NCBI RefSeq assembly: GCF_026914265.1
Contig: NC_069134.1
Location: 9,169,758 to 9,233,757 of the forward strand
Direction of reading: 5' to 3'
DNA: 64,000 nt
From: Mya arenaria
Lineage: Eukaryota > Mollusca > Bivalvia > Myida > Myidae
Part shown: positions 47,302-59,400 of the stretch, in pieces
How positions within the stretch are numbered: the first letter of the stretch is position 1
Layout of the letters: every line of letters begins with the position of its first letter
Program-made: the position numbers and the translations under genes
Notes under the pieces: generated by a model
What the model was told of the DNA's origin: nothing
What the model saw: the letters and a program-made list of their open reading frames with translations, nothing else
The model's database searches: none

Positions 47302-47628
47302 TGCACCAGTCAATTGTATCCACGCCCCCCCCCCCCCCCAGGTCCGGGGAATAGCGGGGACTTTGACTTTCGGTCCAGCCAACCCCGGCTAAACTCCCCG
47401 CCCTGTGGGGACGAACAGTTGGTAAAATCCCCGCCAAATGCCCCCGCACCCCAGGGACCCTAGGTAAGGCCCATTCCCCGCTATATCTAAAGCGAAGACA
47501 AGACCACCGCATTCATCCGGCACTGCGCGGCCACCTGAAAGGTAAAAACACGGCCCATTTCCCCGGCTATCCTCGGTATACCCCCGGACCTGGAGGGGGG
47601 GGGGGCGTGGTTACAATTGACTGGTGCA
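47302..47628 (-). mobile_element. Harbinger-like MITE, copy 3
   Basis: 327-bp member of the family at 13613 in opposite orientation. Termini TGCACCAGTCAATTGT and ACAATTGACTGGTGCA are intact, and both flanks are TAA, a perfect 3-bp target duplication. C- and G-runs lie just inside each end. It is the best-preserved copy and shows the empty site for the TRIM found in copy 4. Confidence 0.85.
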
Positions 47629-48448
47629 TAAGTATGTGGGACAATGTTGTCATTGTTGATATTCCTTCATATTTACGATTCTTTAAGTAACGACTAACAT
47701 CCTTGAAAGTTTAATGAAACGGGCAAAAGGCTACAGTCTCAAATAGTTTAAGTAAACGTAAATCAACTACAACACTCGTTTAAGAAAACACCTTTCACGG
47801 CCAAAAAAACAAACACAATACATCAGGAAAGATTCATTAAACTCCATCTGTGTACGTGTTGGAACGTTGACTATAAAAAGGGTTCATATACGTACAGTTT
47901 ATTTCTACATGTACAGTGTACTTCGTCATCAACACATATGTTTATATAATGATCAATGTCAACGTGTATGCATAATAACAAACAATGTAGTACAAACAAG
48001 TATTTATACAAAACAGTTAATACGTTACAACAAATTGGGTAACTAATATAATTGCTATAATGTATCTTAATCTGAGGATGGACACATATATTACTATATT
48101 AAGTTCTAGCATTAGTTATTGAGGATCTTACTTTAAGCGCATCTTAAACAAACAGACATAGTTTAATAAGCTCAGATCTATAATTTGATTGCAATAATTG
48201 TAAATGTTTAAATACAGAAGGTGTTGTTTAATATCATTTCTTTATATATTTCTTTATATAACAAACACAAAACTTAATGTGAATATAACTATTTTATAAA
48301 ATCTAATAATAGAAGTGTTTTCCATTAATTAAGTACACAAAGGTGAAGTTGTTCGAACAATATGTTCAACAGTCTTTCAAATATTCTATTACACTAAACT
48401 TTCAACAAGCCGCCAGGTGACAACTATTATCATAATTGTAGCAAAATC
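47629..48448. other. Spacer and 3' flank of the EGF gene
   Basis: Expected to hold the 3' UTR of the minus-strand EGF-domain gene. TATAAA-type words on the minus strand around 48240-48260 are weak polyadenylation candidates. Nothing else seen. Confidence 0.35.
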
Positions 48449-49753
48449 TTAACCAAATAAGAATACTAGAGGTGCAAGCCAAATCGAAAATGTATGTGAG
48501 AGCAGCGAGGTCCCTGCATTGAGGCCGACCAAGCCCATCAAGTCTGAGATAATACCCGAGTCCTCTTCAATTGCCTTCCTCTGGGCCATCAGGGCAGCCA
48601 TCTGGCTCTGTATTTGTGGATTGTGCTCGAGAATCACAGCCTTCTCGTGCAGAGCCGAGGACCGTTCACATTCACCCGTCTTGGAGTCAACCTCGTAACC
48701 TTTTGGACATGTGCATAAGTAAGCACCGACGGAATTTCTGCAGATCCTGTTAGGTTCGCATTGATGGGTCTTGGTTAAGCACTCATCGCTATCAATACAC
48801 ATTCCAAAGCGACTGTTCCACTCGAAACCCTGCCACTCGGACTGGCAATCACATGTTATGTTCCATTTGTTACGAATTAAGTCATCGAAATTTTGGTTTT
48901 CTTTGTACATGATTTTACATTCACCGTTTTTCAAATCCTTGCATGGATTACCTTTTACTCTGAAATCACGCCTCCGAAAATTCCCGCCGTCCTCACGGCC
49001 ATAGCACGGGTCCGAACAAAACCACATGGTCGGGCAGTCGAATCCGGGCGCTCTGTCTATATCACGCAAGTCGGTAATAGGCAATTTCCTTTCCTTATAA
49101 AGACGCTTGCGTTCACCTTTCGGTAGTTCAGCAACCATGCTTAAACCATAAAGGCAAGTGACATCATATAGGTCAAGAACTAACTTGGTCGTACCAAACA
49201 TCACATGCCAACATAGATAATACATGGCTGTTTGGCGAAACTGAAACATGTCGTAAGTATTGTCAAAAGGAGCATAAAGTGGCAGTGGAGGCTCCATTAG
49301 CTTTGGACGCTTTGGCTTGATATCATTATCTCCAACCAAATATTGCATTGTTCCCGATTTCAGAGCAACTTTATAAATTTCTTCTAAGCATGCCTCTACG
49401 TCCTGGCACACCGAATCCAAGCGTTTGTCAAGATCACGAAGCGTTGGGGAAGGGAATTTCTTATAGAAGTGTCTATCACTTGTGTCGTCAACCCCTGTTT
49501 GGTACCGAAAATCGATGCCAAAATATTTGTGTGCTGCGATATAGATACCTACAATCCAAAGTTTCCTTTGCTTTATCATTTTCAACATTTTTTCATCCGA
49601 GTCACCATGCATAGTTTGAGTGTTTTGCTTCACAAAATCATACGAAGGCACGTCACCTCTATGGAGAAGCCTATCCGGCTTTACTTTCCCAGGAACAGCA
49701 CAGAAAATCAACAAAATGTAGATGAAAAATGTCACTATATTTTTCGTCGCCAT
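48449..49753 (-). CDS. Secreted EGF-domain protein, probably GPI-anchored
   Basis: A 434-aa protein in a single exon. Residues 1-22 are a signal peptide (hydrophobic TFFIYILLIFCAV). Residues 50-240 form an unrecognised region with a few Cys. Residues 240-303 are Cys-rich (C240, C246, C250, C271, C279, C301, C303). Residues 321-362 are a calcium-binding-type EGF domain: DSDEC at the start, then CRNSVGAYLCTCPKGY with the Asn and aromatic residue of the cbEGF consensus. N298 sits in an NIT glycosylation site. The last 19 residues (from S416) are hydrophobic after a small-residue stretch NAGTS, which fits a GPI-attachment signal. Family name not recognised; EGF proteins occur in molluscan shell matrices, but that link is an inference. 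It is divergent from ASNSD1, with 738 bp between the two start codons. Confidence 0.85.
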   Translation of the reverse strand: MATKNIVTFFIYILLIFCAVPGKVKPDRLLHRGDVPSYDFVKQNTQTMHGDSDEKMLKMIKQRKLWIVGIYIAAHKYFGIDFRYQTGVDDTSDRHFYKKFPSPTLRDLDKRLDSVCQDVEACLEEIYKVALKSGTMQYLVGDNDIKPKRPKLMEPPLPLYAPFDNTYDMFQFRQTAMYYLCWHVMFGTTKLVLDLYDVTCLYGLSMVAELPKGERKRLYKERKLPITDLRDIDRAPGFDCPTMWFCSDPCYGREDGGNFRRRDFRVKGNPCKDLKNGECKIMYKENQNFDDLIRNKWNITCDCQSEWQGFEWNSRFGMCIDSDECLTKTHQCEPNRICRNSVGAYLCTCPKGYEVDSKTGECERSSALHEKAVILEHNPQIQSQMAALMAQRKAIEEDSGIISDLMGLVGLNAGTSLLSHTFSIWLAPLVFLFG

Positions 49754-49761
49754 TGTTATTA

Positions 49762-49833
49762 CACGTGCTGATTCGGGAGGGAAAATGACGTGTTTAGAAA
49801 AGGAACGTCACAATACGTGATTTAGCTTTAAAA
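49762..49833 (-). promoter_or_regulatory. Putative promoter of the EGF-domain gene
   Basis: On the minus strand a TATA-like TTTTAAAG lies at 49833-49826, about 75 nt before the ATG. Between them are an E-box CACGTG (49762-49767) and a CRE-like TGACGTG (49786-49792, plus strand). These are consensus matches only. The E-box and CRE would fall in the 5' UTR if transcription starts about 30 nt after the TATA box. Confidence 0.35.
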
Positions 49834-50491
49834 GGGACTCGCTTATGTTTTTGCACCAATGCATCTGAAAACACCACTTATAATAAATATCATCATTTTA
49901 CTCTTTGATACCGAAATCACAGTATAATTATAGTATGAAAAGGCCTGGTAATAGTTGCCCCCTCCCCCGCTTAAATCGTCAAAATTGCTTTTTATTTGAA
50001 AAAAAGGAGAAGAAATTTAATTTTACAAACAAACCTTAAATGCACCATTTCGGCTTAGAAATTGTTTGTTGTTTTTGCTTTTTTATGGAGGACCCTCACT
50101 TGCCAACAATGTTAATGAAATAGATTTTTGTCCTCACGCAAAGGCACAAGTCAAAAGGTAACAAACCTAATTTACACCCCTCTAATGTCATATCCTGGAG
50201 CCGTTCCTGGGGCCTGGTCATGGGGACTTTTTACAAAATATGTATTATTACGTTTCTTTCTTGTATATCAAAGACATTAAATATCTGCAGATATGTTGTT
50301 AATCTCTTTGCATGTACCCAAAATGTTTTTAATCAACAATTTAAACACAATGAGCCAGATGCCTAAAAGACAGATTTATATTTTATTTTTGGTAAATTTG
50401 GCTTGTGTTAAATGGGTGTGAGGAGTTACCTTACTTGAATGTTTTCCTCTCGTAAATATTTTTGTATCACGTTGTGTTTTTACACATCAAA

Positions 50492-53445
50492 ATGTGTGGT
50501 ATTTGTTGCATTTTTTACAATAATAAGGGATTTTCCAACGATTCCAATGAAGTAAGTCAAAATTCAATAAATGGTTAAACAGTAACATTCCATAATGTTT
50601 ACAAAGTGGTAGATTTTTTCGGATGTTGGATTCGGACGTTGACTGTCGTACATGGTTACAGACCACTAAATAATTTTCTCCTTATTCTAGATCAAATACA
50701 CCAATTTACAGATTAATGTGTCCATTATCTCAAGTTCTGGCTCCCATTTCTTTACTTAAGATACAAAAAAATGTATTTAGTTTTTTATGTTTACTACACA
50801 TCAAGCCGATTGTATCAAGTTGTTCCCCTTCGCAAGATTGTTGTATGTGTCAGTCAACTTTTGTTTTATTGGAAAGGTAAACAACTTGTTTTAATGCATT
50901 AAATGCTTGTTTAGTGCAAAATAACATTTCACTTACATGGTAAAATATGAATATAACTCTTTATGATCAATTTCAACCATTAAATACTTCACTTAAAACA
51001 ATTTCAATATTTTTAAAACACCCCCATTTTTTGCACATTCCTGTTTAGACGTTAGGGATTGGAAGAATCCCGTATAACACGTCTATTATTTTAGACTAGC
51101 ATTGTCCGTGAAGGTAATATTTAGTGTGTTAGCTAACATGTCCCTAAAAATAAAATCTGTTCACTGAAGTTCTTTGTGCACCAGTCAATTGTAATCACTG
51201 CCACCAAGTCCGGGGGTATACCGAGGATAGTGGTGGAAATGGGCGGTGTTTTTACCTTCCACGTGGCCCGCAGTGCTGAGTGATTTCAATGTGTCACAGG
51301 GTGAGAAAAGTGTGCAGCCAGACCGGGGGCTCGAACCCGGGACCCCTCGCTATCAGGGCGAGTGCTCTACCGACTGAGCTACCGGACCGCTTACACACCT
51401 TCTCAACACCTGCTTAGGTATCTGAACCTTGACATACTCCCCTGCCAAGTTGGAATTCGTCCTCGAATTTGTGAAACACCAGTGCTAAGGAATGCACATA
51501 ATTAACACTGAGAGCGCGTTATGCTGCCAAACAGTGCTGCCACGGTCCCTCGTTGGGCGCCAAATGTCACAGGGTGAAAAAAGTGTGCAGCCAGACCGGG
51601 CCTTGAACCCAGGACCCCTCGCTATCAGGGCAAGTGCTCTACCAACTGAGCTACCGGACCGCTTTCACGACTCAACACCTGCTTAGGTATCGGTACCGTG
51701 ACAAATGTTTTTGTTTTTACGCGGAAAATAGCGGGGAATGGGACTAACCAACGATGTCCTTAGGGTGAGCGGGAATTTGGTTGGGTCTCAGTGTTTGTAA
51801 TTCTCAGTAGCCCGATAGCCCGAGGCTACCAAATTTCAACTGGGGCTACTAGCCCGATCGGGCTACCGTTTTTTCCATTTGTGATTTAAAAAAACATGTC
51901 AATTACACAACGCGTAACGCATTGTGTTTTTATACGCAAAGCCTTATAATTTAAGAATGCGTCCTTCAAGGCGACTTGATCGACAAAGTGCTTTGACAAC
52001 GTCGAAATCGGATTCGCCAACATTTACTATGATAAAAAACTAATTGCTCTGCGATTCAGGTCTCAAGCCATGTGGTGAATGTTTGTTTGTTTAATCAATG
52101 AACATAAACACATGTCAAGATTAATTAACGCCCGAAGTGACAAGTAATTATCGATCAGTTTCTAACCAGTAGCTGTGTCTGTTAGCAGCAGTCAAACTCT
52201 ATGACGTCAATAACTTGACTCCGCCCATTATGTAAATTAACGGATAACGTCGGCAGTTTTCGACAACTGTGATGGCTATGAAAATCAACAATGCTAAAGT
52301 AGCAATATGAACATTGATATTTTATTTATTTCGTTTAAATATATTTTATTTATTAGCTAAAATAAAAAGAAAGATATTTAAGTTTATATGCGGACAGGAA
52401 ATAATCATTCTACAAAAGTTAAATGCGCAGGAAACAGGTGCCCGTTTACTTCCTGACAAATTTAATCAAAGTGAACGGAGAACTATTGGACAAAGTTAAC
52501 TTGTTGCCAGTGTACAGTGCAGTAAGGTTCTATTTTACAACTTTGAATTGCTTTGCCATTTATTTTAAAGAACAATTGTAGGAATATTGGCAATATAAAC
52601 ATCAGAACATTTTGTCGTAACTTCCGAAACTTGAAAGTGAAACTGAAAGTTGAAAAGGGCAACATGTCATTGCACAATCGCTGGTGGATATCGGATTTGA
52701 CAAGGATGCATTGAATAACAAAACTTATAGTACATGCATAATTCTTTTCTTTTGATAAATGATATGTACGTTATGACTATAATTTATTATTGACGCATTA
52801 TTCAGATTGGGGAACATTTATTGAAACTGTATGGGCTTGTTTAATAAGATGATCAGAACCAATGCAGAATCGTATTTTAACTTCCAAAAATTATTTCGAA
52901 CGTGTAATACTTTATAGTGTTTTAAGTTTGGGTTAGTGAAATTGGGTTCGGGCTAGTAAAATTTCCTATCTGGTAGCCCAAATGGGCTAGTGGATTCCAA
53001 TTCGAATTTCGTACACTGGGGTCTTTACCGAAAGTCTAGTTGACCCGCTTTTCCCCAGCCCTGAGGTAACCTGTTCAGCATGTTCATCAAGTTTTTTAAT
53101 TGACAAACCATTCAGCTTCAAAACCTTGATTTATTGTCATAATTCCAACCTGTTCCCTAAGTTGAATTTTTTCACTAAAATGCTTTATGAGTACAGCCCC
53201 AGGTCTCAAGCTCCAACATCGTAAGAAATTCAGGCGTGGGGTGGGGGAGGGTTTAATTTTTTATAAAGAAGACAACTATGTATTAAAGATATTGGCAAGG
53301 TTTTTTTTATTTATTTTTTTTTCAAAAGGCTTTATGGTAGAACGTTAATGTCATCATTTGTGAAGGGGGTTTAAGTAATGAGTATTTCAGTATTTATCAG
53401 TATAAAGCTTTTTAAACAACATATTCAAACGCACGCACACACGCA

Positions 53446-53477
<32 letters not shown>

Positions 53478-56400
53478 CTATTATTTTATTTTTTTGGCCT
53501 CATTTATTTTTAAACAGTTGTTTATTGAAATTGCTCTGACCTCATTACTTATGATTTTTTTTACCAAGCTACACTTTCTAAAACAGTTGTCACCTTGGTA
53601 AATGGGCCACACATCAATATCCATTGAAAAGGGATAGTTTTTTTAGGTATTTGTCTTTTGTCAATTTTAACTAGTTCATCGGCATTAACTTTGTCATTGA
53701 TTACAGGATTATTTGAAAAGGTATGGCAAGCTAAAGTCTTTCCCTTTAAGTTTGTGTGTTGTTATAAATCTTAGACATTTGTGTATATTTCAACTATTAA
53801 AAACTGTTTTTAAAAAACATTGCATTTATAATTAACATTTATGTTTCAATTAATCACCATGATAAACAATGTGTCCCTTGCAATACTCACGTTGGTAGAT
53901 AAAAGTTCAAGCATGCAATTATGGGACAATAACATTCTTACAAAAAAGCCTTACAAAAATAAAAAGCCTACCTGCCATACCGGTTTTGGAACAAGATGTT
54001 ACCTTAACCACACAATTTTTATCTTGGCCTTATGTGTGTGACCTCATGCTCATTTGTTTCTCAACTCTGAAACTTTTTTAGAAGTTTATTTTTTTAGATC
54101 ACAAGGAATGTTAGCTCAATTCAGTTTTGTATGAGTGTTAATGTTTGATATTAAAGCAACTGTGCACCAGATGATCAATTTGCAAGAAAATTGTTGAAAA
54201 CTGTCATAAACTTGGTATTAATGTGTATGATGCATTGAAACTTACTAACTGAAGTATCAAGTAGTTTACAATTTATTTAAGTTTAGCAGTTATTTCGTAT
54301 TTTTCCATTACAAAAGATTACTGAGTATGTCTTCCTAGTAGAATTCATTCCTTATGCGTGATTGGCTAGTCGGTGTTATCACGTGATATAATCGAGTTTG
54401 GTGTATAGCTTAATTATGTCACCTGATTTGAGTAAGCCTTTGTAGCTTAGTGGATACGATGCTGGACTGCAATTCTGGCGACACGGGTTTGAACCCGGTC
54501 TCCGACACAAAAAATTTTTACATTAATTTTTGGTACTTTTTGATCTGTTCATTACTGCAGCTAAAGGGCCATTTTTGTTCTGTTCTTTAAATAAAACAGA
54601 ACTTTGATATTTTTGATTTCTGACTTATATTAAATGACAACATGTCAAATACTTCCAGCTCATAATTGAACAGGGAAGACTCTCCAATCGCGGTCCAGAC
54701 AGCAGCAACACTGTCCATACATGTGTGTCCAACAATGTGTCAGCCTTGTTTTCTGGTCATGTGCTTCATTTAAGAGGAAAACAGATTGTAGAACAACCTA
54801 CAAGGGATGAGGCTGGCAATTTACTGCTTTGGAATGGAGAAATCTTTGGAGGAATACAGGTAAAATACCTTGTCTGCACAGAATCAGATTAAATATATGT
54901 TTCAAAAGATAATACAATCTTTCTCTAGAACTTGATGGGTGTACAAACCATCAATGCAAAAGTACCATTAAAAACTATAATGAAGAAAGTTGAGTTGTAT
55001 ATTTTTTATACAATATTGACTTGTACACATAGACGGTCCCAAATAAGTGGTCATTCAATATAGAATTCATGAAGCTAGTTTTCTGAAATTGATAAAAAAA
55101 CAACAACAAGCGTTGGCGATAAATGAGATAAATAAATGAATCTCCAGGAATGTGAGACCTATTTATATCATAAATGCTTATGTTTTAATTTCCAGAGCTG
55201 AATAGTGAATACACAAAACATTGCTATATATAGCAGGGCCATTTTCAACGCTATTTATTAATGATGTAACATTACACTTTTTGGATAGTTATTACACTAG
55301 TTGTATTTATTTTAATATATATATATATTATAAGAAGTGAGAGATCTTAAAACATTGACAGACCTTACAAAAGATAAATATAACTTGAACAAAATCACAT
55401 CAATTTTAGAGTTATTGCCCTTTGTCACTTTTATTTGTCTGGAGCATAACTTGAAGCGTACTGCATAGAATTTAAGTAAAATTAATAGCTGCATGACCAC
55501 AATTCCCTAGTTAAAAAGTGCCAAAATATATCTCCAGGAAAAAAAAATACAGTTGAAACTCGATATGTCGACTTTGTCGGGACCTAGGGAAAAAAGTCGA
55601 GATAAGGAACAAATTACAAAAACATATCACCATTCCCTACACGTTTGAGTTTGATTTATGTCCGACACTGACTTCTGCTATTGAACGGTCTTGGTACCGT
55701 TGTGAAAACAATATGTATTATTAAAATTAAACTGAAATAAAAATGAATTATTTGTGTCAATTTTACTTGTTAAAACAAGTATGTTTTACCATTTACATGC
55801 AGTGTAAAGAAATTTATCGTGATTCGTCACATAACTTTCAACGTTGTCGAATTTTCCAAGGATGTCATCGCCATCTGTGCAGTTTCAATGAATAGCTTGG
55901 GCAAAAAATGTCCTTTAATCAAAAACTTTAATTATTCACACTTACCAATAAATTTCTTATTATGACAGTTTGTTAATTTGACGAGCACGGTAATTTAGCA
56001 GAACAGAACAGAACAGAATGTTTATTATCTTATGCATATACAGCATATCGATGATTCAATAGAAAGTTTAGGCATAACGTCAAGAAATGTACAAATAAAT
56101 ATACACAATGTGAATGCATGTACAAAGTTAACGAAAACATTCAAGACAGTGCATGATAGTAAACATACATAAAATAAGCTGAGAGCGATACGTTAACAAA
56201 TACAATTGACAGGACTGTGATTTGCGTTATTAAGTTATACTATTTATCAAATTAAGACGTTTAATAAAACATTTAGCGACATGCCGCAAACCATCATTAA
56301 TAATTTCACACCTACAATGCGATGAACAGTTCGACATAAGACATAAAAAAAAACAAGAAAATGCGTGAAATTCGACCATAGGGTCTGAAATAGGAGGTCA

Positions 56401-59400
56401 ACGTAGCGAAAAAAAAAGATAGAAAAATCGACTCAAGCAGATTTATTTTATCTAGAATAAGAAGGAATAAATTCGGGACTGAAAAAATAAAAAAAATCGA
56501 CACAACCGGAAAGTCGAGATATCCGACGTCGACATAGCGAGTTTGGACTGTATCTGTACACAAATCATAGACTTTTTTCTTTTGATCATAGAATTAAATG
56601 GGTTAAACATGGTAGTGCCTTAAAATTAAATGAGAAAATTGTGCACTTTAAAGAAATATAAAAAATGAACAAGTTAAGTAAGGACATACATGTACAAAGG
56701 AATTATATTATTGACCAGTGAGATTCTTAATTAAATTAGGAAAATGACTTAAGGTAAGAAATGACTTACAGGTAAGATTTTTTGTGAGTTATAATCAGCC
56801 GTGCTGAATATCATACATTTTCTGTTACACATCAGGTACCTGAAGAAATCAGCGACACAACAGTTCTCATGAACAAACTGGGAGAGTGTAATTCAGATGC
56901 CCAAATTCTCAACACTTTATCAAGGATTTCAGGACCCTGGTCAGTTATATATTGGCAGGTGTGTATACATATTAAAGTGATTATATTTGTAAATATTCTT
57001 TTGAAAGATGCTCATTTCATGTCATGAATTAAAGTCTTTTACATTTGTTCTGTTGGTAATGAATGTGTTTAAAATGAACTTGAAGGATTCTTTGTAAGTA
57101 AACTACATGACTTTATGAACTTATCCAATGCTTCATAAATACCATTAGATGTTTTAATACAACATGCAACACTTATATATCCTAGGAATGTAAGCATACC
57201 CTGTGGTTCGGGAGAGACGTGTTTGGGAGGCGGAGTCTGTTATGGCACCTGCCAACTCAGAACAACAGCATGTTTGCGTTATCCTCAGTACAGCTTAATA
57301 AGGTGTTGTTTTCCTTTCATTGGTTTGATTTTATAAGTTGCTCAATATGTTAATTTTCTGATTTGTACTATTATAAACCAGACTGTTTCTCATAATGTTA
57401 TGTTGGCAACATATTTTACTTGTAATGTGTCTATCAACCAATTAAGTGGCTTTGTCTTTTTCATATACATACTTCTACATTAGAATAATAATTTTTATAT
57501 TAAGATAAAATGTAATGGAATTTGTGTTTTAAATATGTCATATATCTACATCAGGAAGATGTATACACAGAAGTTCCCTCTATTGGCATATGGAAGATGA
57601 CCCCTTCAACAGCAGATGATGGTTGCTATGGTTTCACTCTGTTTCCATGGCAACATATTGTTTGGCCTGGGACACTAGTCAGAGTGAAGGACAATCCCAA
57701 CTTCCAAGAGAAAGTTTCACAAGGTGTGTGTATGGATAATTATGAGTATAAGCTAATTGTTAGGATTTTACTATACATTGTAAATTGCACCTAATTGTAT
57801 TGATTAAATAGATGTTAGAATTATCCTAGTTAAAGAACTTATATTACCCATGTTGAAATGCAACTCTACGAATTGAAAGGGTTCTATAACAAATATGATT
57901 TAGTTAATTTGAAATTATAAAGTTAATTGTAATTATATGGTAATGATATTTTGAAAAGTAATTCACTCTGCTGATTAATACTGTATGCAAATGAACTTGG
58001 CATTCAAATATTTGAAGCATTGACTGATAGTGACTTTCTGTCCCCCATTATCCATCAAGTTCATTTCAAATTAAGTGCAACATCTATAGCTGGTTTGAAC
58101 CTTTCACATCAAAGAAACTGACTGCATCCATCAGTAATTTGGCATATATTTTGACATATATAACCAGGAACTAACTACTGAGATGTGGACTCCTAACTCC
58201 ACACAGACAATTGTGAGTTTATTTCAAATCAGTCAAATGATGGTTATAAAAATGTTATTACATTGACATGTTGCATACTTTTGCTGAATAAAATATGTGT
58301 TTCTGAAGTGCTGAAACGGACTGTAGGAAGCCGCTGATTGGTGGGTGCAAATTGGCCGTCTCATTGGCTTGCAATTATGCTTTATTTAATTGATTGGGAA
58401 GTAGGTTTTGCTAAGTTCATTTGTAAACAGTATTGATTTATGTTAGGCCTACTCTTAGACAACATATGAAAAATACAAGAAAAAGCAGACCAATTCCTGA
58501 CTTTCATTATCCACTATATGATAACATGAGTAAGAAAGTATTAGTCCAGAAATAGCACTTCCAGCTTCCATTTCTGCCAGGTCAGAGTGTAGACAGTGAC
58601 CTGGTCCATTTCATCATTGAGGGTGAGACTGAGGTTAGCTCCCAGATGCCCTCTCTCAACAAGGCCTTGCCCCCAAGGGACTACTCCCTCCCTGATTACA
58701 CAACTGAGGTTACACCAATACAATACTTGCAGGTAAAGGTCAGAAAATGAAAGAATGAAAGTAAGTGTACTTGCTGTTTTGTAAAGAGATGCATCAGAAA
58801 TGATTGCATGTGGATTAAATATGTGTGTGTATTGTTTATTGGTTGAGCCTTTTGGTATGCTTTTTCTTGCATACTGGAAGGGTGCTGGAAATAGCCATCT
58901 TTTACCCCTCATAGTATGAGTCACGAGCATCAATGTGCCACTTCTTATTTCTTTTATTGTATGGTTTATGAAATGTACATTATGCCATTTCAATAACGTA
59001 CAATCAAATATATAAGTATGCAAGACTTTTTAATTAAAATTGAAAATAGATAGTCATCAAAAATGTGATTTTAGATGAACTATTTTACATCAATAGTGTT
59101 ATAGATAACTACGCTTTATGGTGTCAGTTAACAATGTTGCACACACTTTTTGGTGAAAAGTACAAAAATGAGTTTCTGTGTCAATTTTCGACAAATGAAT
59201 ACCTTAAGGTGTGCAGGAAAAAATATCAATCATGTTCAATGCCGGTACAAAACAAAAATCGGACCTTCAGGTGACCTTTAACATGGCGAGATTTTTCTAT
59301 CAAGAACGGAAACCATGAAGGTTCACCATGATGAGACGCATGTTGCCCACAAGACCTAGGTCTGTACCACAAAGGACAAGATTAAAAAACCAAGGCTTAA

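Larger units (their letters stand above)
51292..51703 (-). mobile_element. TRIM retrotransposon with tRNA-like LTRs
   Basis: 412-bp miniature LTR retrotransposon oriented on the minus strand. Two direct repeats of 143 bp (51292-51434) and 139 bp (51565-51703), about 90% alike, act as LTRs. On the minus strand they begin TGTCA and end TGTGACA. Next to the 5' LTR, after two bases, is the primer-binding site TGGCGCCCAACGAGGGACC (51562-51544). Before the 3' LTR is the purine-rich GGCAGGGGAG (51446-51437). AATG flanks both sides (51288-51291 and 51704-51707) as a 4-bp target duplication. The internal part is about 130 bp with no coding capacity, so gag and pol must come from another element. Related MITE copies show the uninterrupted site. 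Confidence 0.85.
51177..53050 (+). mobile_element. Harbinger-like MITE, copy 4, twice interrupted
   Basis: Left end TGCACCAGTCAATTGTAATC at 51177. MITE sequence runs to 51291, resumes at 51704-51788 (ATAGCGGGGAATGGGACTAA), and resumes again from 53019 (CTTTACCGAAAGTC). The gaps are a TRIM retrotransposon (51292-51703) and a hAT-like element (51789-53018). The right terminus is not recognisable, so the 3' limit is approximate. It lies in ASNSD1 intron 1. Confidence 0.7.

Noticed and set aside
51315..51660. Two genuine tRNA genes
   Set aside because: Position 33 is C instead of U, the acceptor stems have mismatches, and the units sit inside LTR-like repeats with a PBS and target duplication.
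54435..54508. Genuine tRNA-Cys gene
   Set aside because: The acceptor stem halves do not pair and the sequence lies within a dispersed MITE with relatives at 15.4 and 26.5 kb.
57522..57794. Separate 90-codon gene
   Set aside because: The middle is ASNSD1 exon 5 (57555-57723); the ends are intron read-through.
58100..58215. Additional ASNSD1 exon between exons 5 and 6
   Set aside because: Exons 5 and 6 join in phase (1 then 2 bases) and no extra segment is needed; no acceptor-donor pair with a matching phase was found.
58541..59023. 160-codon minus-strand frame
   Set aside because: It overlaps ASNSD1 exon 6 antisense; the plus-strand exon has matching splice sites, phase and family similarity.
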